Below are positions 33,845-42,073 of a DNA stretch of 42,073 nucleotides, piece after piece. Source of the DNA: Phoronis australis (taxonomy: Eukaryota; Phoronida; Phoronidae); assembly GCA_002633005.1 (NCBI GenBank), contig NMRA01000244.1:457978-500050 (forward strand). Direction: 5' to 3'. Position 1 is the stretch's first letter. The number at the start of each line of letters is the position of its first letter. The notes beneath the pieces are model-generated. The model had not been told where the DNA came from. It saw only the letters and a program-made list of their open reading frames with translations, and made no database searches. A program made the translations under genes and the position numbers.

Positions 33845-34440
33845 GGAACTCTTTAAAAAGAAAAAGTGATAGAGCTGAACATCAACATATCAAAGAAATA
33901 AGCTTATTGGAAAAAAGTCTAAGCCTTAGTAGGGATAACTGGAACAAAAAATAATTAACTTAACGAGCTAAGAAAAAGTAAGTTAAAAGGTCTTATGACT
34001 ACGTCGAGTAAGATGGATTGAAGAGGGTGAAAAACCTTCGAAATATTTTCCTCACTTGGAAGCATTACACAAGCAAGTTCATGTTTTTTGTGGAAATCTG
34101 ACAATACTAAAACCAATAGTGAAGAAGAAGTTATTAAGGAAACCAAAACTTTTTATGAAAATCTATACAAATATAGACATTGTAACAATACTGCCTTAAA
34201 AACTCTTCTTGATAAGGTTTGTGCCTCCAAACTCAATGAGACAGAAAAAGAAAAATATAGAAAGTCTTCTTACTTATGAAGAAGTCATACAATGCTTGAA
34301 AAAATTATGAACAACAAGAGACCAAGCTCCGATGTTTTATTAGTGGAAGTTTTAAATTTTTTTGGGCTGACGTTGGACATTTCGTTATTCGCTTACTTAA
34401 TACTGGTTTTGCTGTTGGCCAGTTATCATCAACACAGAAA
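33845..34440 (+). pseudogene. LINE linker between endonuclease and reverse transcriptase
   Basis: Decayed pieces in shifting frames match the usual linker of L1/Tx1 elements: KKKSDRAEHQHIKEISLLEK, SLSLSRDNWNKK, then after frameshift the position of the RWxxxGEKxxxYF motif, and EEEVIKETKTFYENLYKY (34120-34170). Multiple stops. Confidence 0.6.
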
Positions 34441-34915
34441 GAAGGAGTGATTACCTGCATCCTTAAAGGAGCAGATAAAAGTAATTATTATTTCGAAAAC
34501 TGGAGACATATATCCTTACTCAATGTGACATATAAATTGACTTCTTCTAAAGGAGCAGATAAAAGTAATTATTATTTCGAAAACTGGAGACCCATATCCT
34601 TACTCAATGTGACATATAAATTGACTTCTTCGGCTGTGGCTGAACGGTTAAAATTCGTTTTGGGAAAACTAATCATTAAGGGCCAGACAGGTTTCGTTTC
34701 TGGGAGAAATATGAACGAAAATATTCGCGTCCTATATAATTCAATGTTTTATCCCCAGGCAACTAACAAACCAAGATTGCTTTTACTGATTAATTTTGAA
34801 AAAGCTTTTGATTCATTGTCGTAATTGTTTTGGTCGATCAGAAGGTGGGTTAAAGACTTTTACAGTAATATTAAAGTCCTTGTCTCAAAATGCCAATGTG
34901 GTTCCAGTATCCGAA
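34441..34915 (+). pseudogene. LINE reverse transcriptase, N-terminal half
   Basis: Reverse transcriptase motifs 1-3 are recognisable: KSNYYFENWRPISLLNVTYK, IIKGQTGFVSGRNMNENIRV, LLLINFEKAFDSLS (34795-34820, carrying the first catalytic Asp position as INFEKAFD rather than the usual xDFxKAFD). A stop follows at once, and weak similarity (RWVKDFYSNIK) continues to about 34900, after which the LINE is interrupted. It contains an internal 84-bp tandem duplication. Confidence 0.87.
34465..34632 (+). repeat. 84-bp tandem duplication in the reverse transcriptase
   Basis: 34465-34548 and 34549-34632 are near-identical direct copies encoding the same 28 residues (KGADKSNYYFENWR...LTSS), differing by one H/P change in NWR[H/P]ISLL. 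The duplication keeps the frame. Confidence 0.95.
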
Positions 34916-37040
34916 AATATCTACTAAATAAAATCTTATTTTCGCTACCCTTTCTTTACATTTTTTTCGCCTTTTGTGCCAAAAGCGATTTTTAACAGTA
35001 TTGGACCATTCTTTGTGAGCGTATAATCACCGGCTGTCATCGGTTATTTCCGTACCCACATTTCCGGCTCGTCAGTTCAGGAACTTATCCTGAACGCCGC
35101 CATTTTTTAATTGTAACTGAATGTGCTAGCCTATCGTTTGCTCGAAAAGTCTTCATTATTTTTTTTTATTAGTAATATCTCATGATTCGTTTGTATATGT
35201 AGTGTATTTATAATTTGTAGTTAGTGGTCGTTGAATTTTTTTGGAATATTACGCGTACTTATTATGTTAAAATAGCACTGGTGTTTAGTTCCTTACGTAG
35301 GGCGATATAACCTAGGAACCAATATGAGTCGAACCAATTTTTTCGTTTTGATTTTTTTTTCGTTTTGAAAAAGTACTTTGCTATCATCGGGAAGGTAGTG
35401 CATTCAACTCGGTAAAAATCGAAAATGTATCAAAATCGGGGCAAGCATGGTAAAATTATTGCAATATTTGTGGCGAAATTTGGGTCACTTTGTTTGGATC
35501 GCGTCGGCCATATTGGAGGACAGCGGGATAAGCTACGAGTTTAAAACTTTGTGTTTAAATTGTTTTCGCCAACAATTTACGGTGAAATGTTGTGAGACAT
35601 ATCTTTACTTACTATTCTGTACGATTCAACAGTTTTCACCAAATTTCAGCCTCGCAGCTGTTACTTATTAAGTGATAAATGTACTCACAATTCCCGTTGA
35701 ACTGGCAGCACCAACAACAAGGTGACTTTTGATGAACTGGAACGCATGTTCAACCTGTTACTTTGTAATTTGTGAAGATTTAACGTTGATACATTTTGAC
35801 AAATGCTGCTACAAAAAGGAACTTTGTTCAGTTTTTTTTTGGTGCAAAATATAAGATATATCCGACTTATTTAACTGTGAATTTTCCATTCAGGTGATCT
35901 TACACTAAGCTAAAAATTAGTTGAAATAATTTTGAAATGGTTTTTGTTTGACTGTCAACTGCTGTTCAAGGCTTGATTCGGTGTCACAAAATGATTCATA
36001 TTTTTCTAAATTTCTAAATATTAAGTCTAAATTGCTTTCAAGTCTTGTTTTGTAACTTATTGCTTCTTAATTCAGGTTACCAAGTCAACAATATGAAAAA
36101 TCTTAATTTGAGAAATAAGCTGTGTTAGGTTGTGAAGCTTCAAGCCTCCAATTCTTGTTCCTTGCAACTTCATATTTTTTAAATCATGCTTATCAAATTC
36201 TGGTGTAAGGAAGCACTATTCGGTCGCCATGGTAATAGTTACATGTATGTCCAGTTTCATATCATGAAAACTTTTGCTGTTGGATAGTGTTTGTAATGCG
36301 AAATATTGTATTGTGCATTTTAAGTTTAGCCAACAACTTTGCATAGTTCGCCAGAAGACCCCAAGTTCTAAATAAACCTCGTTTGAGCGAGTACTGTGGC
36401 CAGCGACCAGGTAGGCCTAAGGGTAGCCTTGGCGCAATGCTGTACAGGCCTACTAACAAGCTGTACTTTGAAGATAGTCTTCACACTGGTATTCCTGGCA
36501 CTGAGGCTGGCTAAGCCAAGGGCTGTCGCGGCAGTGTGACACAAGACTAACCAGCCCGTGATTTTATTCAAGTGTCTGAAACTACCTTTGAATATATACG
36601 GCATTTATGATCTGAACATTTTACTTGGCTGAAACAGCTTGCAAAATGCCTTTACCGTTCGCCAGTGTCTCGATCCTCACCGGTTCCGATAGGCTGCGGT
36701 CCCGAGTCCTGCAAAATAATTTCTGTCAAAATTTATTCGCCACATTTCTTCAGCAAATTCGATAAAATTGTCCGTATTTTAATTTCAATAAAATGAAGGC
36801 GCGTTGTCGATTGTTTTATCCTCGTTTGCAGGTTGGTAACAGGCACTGCTCCAGTCGCGCTTCCGGGTTCGCGGTAAGTTCAAAATGGGGGTGTGTTCTT
36901 CGGGTGCGAATCGTATAGTGGCGCGTTTAACTAAGCTTCATTCGATTACGGATTGTGTATTAGTTATGGGGTAGGTACTTCTTGGATCCTTATAACATCC
37001 TCTAACCATGTAATAAGGGTTTTAATAACGTGTGAGACCA
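34916..37040. mobile_element. About 2.1-kb unclassified insertion splitting the LINE reverse transcriptase
   Basis: Reverse transcriptase similarity stops near 34900 and resumes near 37083 (CRQGDPLSPYIFI), whereas these motifs are normally about 50 codons apart. The intervening sequence has no recognisable protein and I found no clear terminal repeats. It could be a non-autonomous element or several fragments. Confidence 0.5.
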
Positions 37041-37074
37041 GGACTTTAACTCGTGTGTTGTAAAAGTTCACCCA

Positions 37075-37765
37075 TCTTCCTGGTTCAATACTTCGCGTGG
37101 CTGCAGACAAGGTGACCCTTTGTCTCCCTACATTTTCATATTGTGCGCGGAGATTTTGGCGTATTCAATCAAGCATCATAAAAATATTGCTGGTGCAGTT
37201 GCAATAAATAAGGTATATTTGATTTCACAATTTACGGACGAAGCATCAATTACTTTGGATGAGTCGAATTTGTCATTGACTAGCACATTGAATCTACTAC
37301 ATTGGTTTGCTACAGCATCTCCGGTCTTTAGGTGAATGTGGATAAAACAAAAGCCATAAGGTTTGGAAGTAAAACTGGTAGTTATGACATGATTCCTACA
37401 AACGAAAATCTGTCTTGGACAAAAAAGTCTGTTAGATTTGGTGATGGATCTTGACACTCAATTAGATGGTATGACGCATAAGAACTTCACTGCAAGAATA
37501 ACTGAGATTAAGTCTTTATTAAAAAGTTTGAGTCAACGAAATTTAACGCCGTTTGGTAGAGCAACTGTAATTAAAACATTAGCTATTTCTAATCTTAATT
37601 TTTTGTTGTCAAGTTGTCAAGTCTTGGATGAATTGAATGCGACATTTTTAGGTTTGTATGGCAGGCTCGTAATGATAAAAAACGATTTACGGCCTATTTA
37701 GGACTCGATTAAGTGGGATTACAAATGGTTAATATGCATACTTTCAGCTCGCTTATTTCAGTCTA
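37075..37765 (+). pseudogene. LINE reverse transcriptase, C-terminal half
   Basis: It begins with RGCRQGDPLSPYIFILCAEI, then the catalytic block reads ISQFTDEASITLDE where active elements have a FADD core, so both Ala and the second Asp are changed. After a frameshift it continues VNVDKTKAIRFGSKTGS, LDTQLDGMTHKNFTARITEI and SQRNLTPFGRATVIKTLAIS, and then pieces of the thumb region to about 37765. There the sequence switches to mariner similarity, so the LINE 3' end is missing. Confidence 0.85.
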
Positions 37766-38470
37766 TGCTCAAGGTGGCCTCCATCCTCCTCCTTACTGCA
37801 AGGTACAGCTTTTTCCAACCAGAAATGCTTTTCCGTATTTCTTGCATCGAGATTTCCTCCTATGATATAATCATCCTTCTTTTAACTCATGCTCAGCCAA
37901 TTTGCGTCTCATTCGCCCGGTACACGTTCTCCTGTAAGATGTCCCGTATAGTATAGCCTATTGGATTGCAGTCAGGTATGGCCTCCTCAAGATGAGCCCT
38001 GGTTATCTTACCCGTGTGTGACGGACCCCGTAATTGTTTCCTGCAATCGGAGATTTTTATCCACTAACTGCATGTAGCGTTTGTTGTTAATTTTGGCTGT
38101 ATCAGTGTCAATAACGTTAGTATTTGTTTTTCCTTTCCTAGATATTCCAGCGGATACCATTTCTTTTGGAAGTCTCATGATATAGTGGATAAGACTCGTA
38201 TTTCTCGTTTGTGTTTCCCATCAACACGATCGTTTTGGTAATGTTTGGCGATTTCTGGCTGTCATGAAATAGTGGCATCGAGTTTTTCTTTTCCTTCTAA
38301 CATTTTTATCTCTCCATGATACCCACATTCTTTTGAATGGTATTAACTCCTGTTTTTTCGCCATTCTTTGCACAGCGGATTTCCTCACTTATAAATCACT
38401 TGCGACTTTCTCCTTGACACAGGTTTCAATTGTAAATTGATCACTTCTACTCAAAGGCATCCTTACGAAC
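37766..38470 (-). pseudogene. Tc1/mariner-family transposase, decayed
   Basis: A DDE transposase that would cut and paste DNA at TA sites. Pieces in order on the minus strand: MPLSRSDQFTIETCVKEKVA (38465-38405), then after stops and shifts a catalytic-core stretch MVSAGISRKGKTNTNVIDTD, INNKRYMQLVDKNLRLQ (about 38165-38035), then EEAIPDCNPIGYTIRDILQE, corresponding to the usual SPDxNPxDYxxW block, and finally IRKSISGWKKLYLAVRRRME near 37790, typical of the C-terminus. Frameshifts and stops are numerous and the element is dead. Confidence 0.7.
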
Positions 38471-38559
38471 CTGAAAATTAGACAGAACTAATTTGGGTAC
38501 AGATCCGACAATAAAGAAACAGTAGAATTGAAACCCGGGAAGGCAATTTTTTACTGTCA

Positions 38560-38780
38560 GATGCCAGCCCAGCATGAACACTGAAAGTCACAGTGATATA
38601 GCAATTTTGACCCCGCTTTTCTAAATTTCACAATACTTCCATAATTTTCTCTGATATACTTTGTAGATTTGTTGATGACACCCTGCCATATTGCGGAAAA
38701 TTTGAAAAAATTCGGTTTGTCATTTGCTTAGGAAATACTTGTCAAAGTGTGGCTCACTGTTTGGGACAACTGATATATTG
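38560..38780. mobile_element. Right end (long inverted repeat) of the Tc1/mariner-like element
   Basis: ACTTGTCAAAGTGTGGCTCA then CTGTTTGGGACAACTGATAT pairs with the left end at 30738. It lies about 300 bp beyond the transposase start, as expected for a mariner with long inverted repeats. Confidence 0.6.
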
Positions 38781-41700
38781 CCTATTGCATTGAAAATAAT
38801 ATGGTGTCAGTCAAATACTGCTCAGGAAATCTGACCACCTTCTTATAGAGAGTTAAGACTGATCACTATTGTAAAATATTCTGTCATCCCTTCTACATCA
38901 TGATAATTTGCATCAGTTTTGGACTTTCTATCGCGTGGGACAATGTGTGTGTCCCTAGTTTTTAAGTGATGTTCCCACATTTTATAAATTCGGTCGCATT
39001 GTCCCACTTTTGACACTTTATTGAGCGATTACCAATACCCTTAACTGATCTCTTGATTATCAACTGTCATCGGACCTACTGTGCACCTCGAACATCGATG
39101 AATAGTTGATTTTGATCTGACATCCATCCACACTTCGACTAGACATTCCCTGCTACAGTAACTGAAATTCAGCCAGCTTACGGGTATGTGAATAAAAAAA
39201 AATGCCGTACCGCTGTTACGAAACAGAACGATGTCCATTATAGGTCGAAATAAATGATAAATAAATTAAAATGTTCTTAAATACAATTTCCGGGGCTACC
39301 GCTAGACTAGTGATGGGATAAAGCAGATGCTGGGACAAAGGCGGCGAGATCAGTGAAACTCCGGAGTCAAAATCATATAGGCCTTCACTATAGACACCAA
39401 ACTGAAAAGCATGTCTTGCAACAAATATGTTTGTGATTAACCTCCGCGTAATCCAACAAGATTGTCAAGTTTAGCTGGTCGTGTGGTCGTCCACCCAGTC
39501 TGATCCATCGTTTGCACATTCGACAAAACTTTTCGGCTTTGGTAATGTCCAAAAAGTGAGAGATATTCTTCTGGAGCTGTATAGCCGCTGCAAGAATTAC
39601 ACACGCCATATCAACACCGTTTCACTATTCTTATTGCACAATTTTTGAGCTACAGGCTAAAATAAACTTTACCGACAACGTGTTGTTCTTTGGGTAAAAT
39701 GGCGGCTTGGAAATACAGACGAAGGTGTGTCAAGAATGCTGCGTTCTGATTGGTCAGTTAAGCCATCAGTCATTATTCTAGCCATAGGTCAATTCAAGAC
39801 TCAACAAGGATGTGCTCACATAATGGCGGCACTTTCGTATCCTAGTAGACAAGAGCACAGACTAATCTTCACTCAGTTTACTTAAAACAAATTCAAGGAA
39901 CTTCTGAATACCATGTGTGGCAATCACTTCCTGTTTAGTCCACAAAACTGCCGTCAAACCCAACCCACCCTATTTTATTCATTTTTGAGACTGTACCGTG
40001 GTCTTGGACCATGAAAGCATTCTAACGTTGTAAGTTTGCCGTGTAGTATATGAACTGTCAAACGTATAGTTTGATATCTTTTATGTGAATATGGCATCTA
40101 AAATTTATTTTGAAATTTGTAAAATCTGCATATTCCAATCGCATCTGGCTGCCATATCAGATTTTTTGGATATCCTACTGCTAAAACTACTTACGAAAAT
40201 TAGTTCTCGCACTCGAAAGTAAAATATTGTAATATATCGGATGAATTTGGGATGAAAAAAAAGAGCGAGAAGAGTTTTTGAAACTCGACCTGGCGGTCGC
40301 ACTGAATTTTTACACATGTTTATAAGGTGCTGATGGCTTCAAAAAGTTTCATTTAGTGAGTGACGTTTTACTGTCAATACCTATTTTTCCTCCGTTTCAA
40401 TGACAGCGGATCTGTAGCCTACACTGTCTGTAAAAGTAATGAACTGGCGCATTATCAAAATCATAAAAATAAACTAGTTGATTTCAAAATTACAATTAGG
40501 ATAACAAAAATTCTATAATGAGCCTAAAACAGCTGAAATGGAGATACTACTCTCAGCGACCGATCAGTTAATTGGCGTAATCGGATTTCGACTGCGTTGG
40601 TGTGACTAACCTGTGGCAATGTAGTGTCACGTGGGAGGAAAAAGTGGACAAAAAAGCTAAAACCCTTCGTCGTTCTCATTTTCTTAGAGCTTAACCTGAA
40701 ATTCCATAGAATCTGCTTAATCTTATAAAACTCAAATTGCCCGAATAGCACGCACCCCTTGTGTTGCAAAAACGATTCAGTGCGCGCACGAGTCACATTT
40801 TTGAAGTCGAAATTTACAAAGTAAAAATATCACGGACCTCTGCTCTTTCATGTAGTGTTTGAGGTATTGCATTGACAGAACATAGACACAATGTCCCATT
40901 AAGTTATGCAATAGCATACATTTCTGAAATACAAAACTCTATAAATACTCAATTGGTCTAGCTCGGGAATATTTCGTATACTCTAATGCGACATGTATTT
41001 GCTTTTGTTTACTATCAGATATTCTTAGTCCATTCAACGGTGGCGGCCATTTTGCTAATGTATACCCAGATATCCACAAATATAGAGTAATGTTCTGACA
41101 ATATTCACTTTGTGTTATGTGAGAGCTTTAGATAAAGTGGGAGCATCGCACGTCACTGAACTTTTGACATATTGTTTGTTTATGCATTTCAAGTTTTCCC
41201 TTGCTGATGGGTGTATGCAGGTCGTCACAGATGCGCTACTGTATTGCTTCACCGTTAAACGCATGGGTCTATATTCGAAATAATGTCTTTTCACGGCCTT
41301 TTTACCAAAGTCTTTCGCATCTTGGCGCATACGCCCAAGTTTCGCAGGTAATGTCCCCTACGCAGGCCCACACATTTATTCGCGTATAGATGCACTCGTT
41401 TACTTTTTAAAGCTTACTTGGTTTTCGTGAACAGCATATTATTAAAATGCAACTTGTGTTTACCGATAGCGTTTTACAACACAGGTATTTGAAAACACAC
41501 ACTGAACTTCCTTAATAAGTGAAATAAATCGATGTCCAACAGGGGCAAAACCAGAGTTCCGACACTGAGGACAGTGAGAGCAAATTTGCTGAGAACAAAC
41601 TTTTAACGCCACTCTCTTTGTTTTCTTGCGTCAGCATCTATTGGAAGGTTCCACACCCTTGTATGTTTTGACCCTGAACGAACTCACAATAATGTGTGTT

Positions 41701-41820
41701 GGTGGTTTCGACCACAGGTTGTGGTGCTTAAAAGGGGACTGTAGTCAAAATAATGTTGCAGTTAATCGGTTCTAACATACAAATAAAACTCACATTTGCC
41801 TGACTTGCGTGCCAAACTAA
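38781..41820. other. About 3 kb without a supported gene
   Basis: Only short, unrelated frames; no repeats or RNA genes were recognised. Confidence 0.4.
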
Positions 41821-42024
41821 AGCCAATTCGAATTCATGGTCAAAACACTGAATTCTGAAAGCGATCGCTGATTGGCTGATGCGTCAGTGACGTGAACGGC
41901 GGGGTATCGGCTGCTTTACACATTCATTGCTTATGTCATATTTGAAGAGTTTACATCTTAATTTATCATTGTATCAATCGTCCTTATTTTTTATTGTTTG
42001 CCACAGTGCTGTAAAAGGTTCGCT
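41821..42024 (+). promoter_or_regulatory. Promoter-like region of the THAP gene
   Basis: It contains GATTGGCTGATG (an inverted CCAAT box) near 41870 and GTCAGTGACGTGAAC (a CRE/ATF-like core) near 41884, about 140-155 bp before the start codon. No TATA box at a standard position. Confidence 0.35.
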
Positions 42025-42073
42025 ATGCCTTTTTGTATGGCACCTGGTTGCTCAAACTCTTCGAAAAAGGCGT
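42025..42073 (+). CDS. THAP-domain protein, N-terminal 16 codons (runs off window)
   Basis: THAP domains are sequence-specific C2CH zinc fingers at the extreme N-terminus of their proteins. The frame begins MPFCMAPGCSNSSKKA. It matches the family start (M-P-x-x-C-x-x-x-G-C-x-N) with the first zinc-binding Cys pair. The frame stays open to the window edge. It may be a host THAP gene or a transposase; the CCAAT/CRE-containing upstream region slightly favours a host gene. Confidence 0.7.
   Translation, partial: MPFCMAPGCSNSSKKA

Overview
This is an animal nuclear genomic window, most likely from a marine invertebrate with a very polymorphic genome. Coding exons are short and bounded by GT-AG splice sites, introns run from hundreds of bases to about 1.6 kb, and debris of several transposon classes is abundant. 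An amphioxus-like or other marine deuterostome fits the gene content (FBXO7, a secreted PEBP4-like protein, a V8-like protease, an L1/Tx1-type LINE), but I cannot fix the species.

Layout. About 1-7.5 kb: an FBXO7 homologue on the minus strand. Six coding exons, from the ATG to the F-box, can be joined in phase; the 3' exons lie beyond the left edge. A 19-unit, 16-bp minisatellite sits downstream of the F-box exon. 5452-10271 and 10273-14555 are two diverged copies of the same about 4.3-4.8 kb segment, abutting at a single N (10272). Each copy carries FBXO7 coding exons 1 and 2 plus upstream sequence. The N at the exact junction suggests two alleles joined head to tail in assembly, although a true tandem duplication cannot be excluded. 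Copy 1 has a roughly 400-bp transposon that is cleanly absent from copy 2.

14.6-18.0 kb: a complete four-exon gene on the plus strand for a secreted PEBP4-like protein (175 aa). 18.66-19.86 kb: the 3' two exons of a minus-strand gene for a V8-like (S1B) serine protease with an intact catalytic triad; a further small upstream exon is possible near 21.2 kb. 20-30.7 kb: mostly non-coding, with several short inverted-repeat elements (MITEs) and a three-unit degenerate repeat.

30.7-38.8 kb: a nest of dead transposons. An L1/Tx1-like LINE (plus strand, endonuclease then reverse transcriptase) is broken by a roughly 1-kb element with perfect 16-bp inverted repeats that carries a THAP-type zinc finger, and by a second insert of about 2.1 kb. 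The LINE abuts a decayed Tc1/mariner transposase (minus strand), and matching mariner ends lie at both outer flanks. 38.8-42.0 kb is non-coding, ending in a promoter-like region and the first 16 codons of a THAP-domain protein at the right edge.

The host genes look functionally unrelated to one another. I found no convincing new biological system. The most informative signals are the duplicated/allelic segment with its filled/empty transposon site, and the nested transposon complex.
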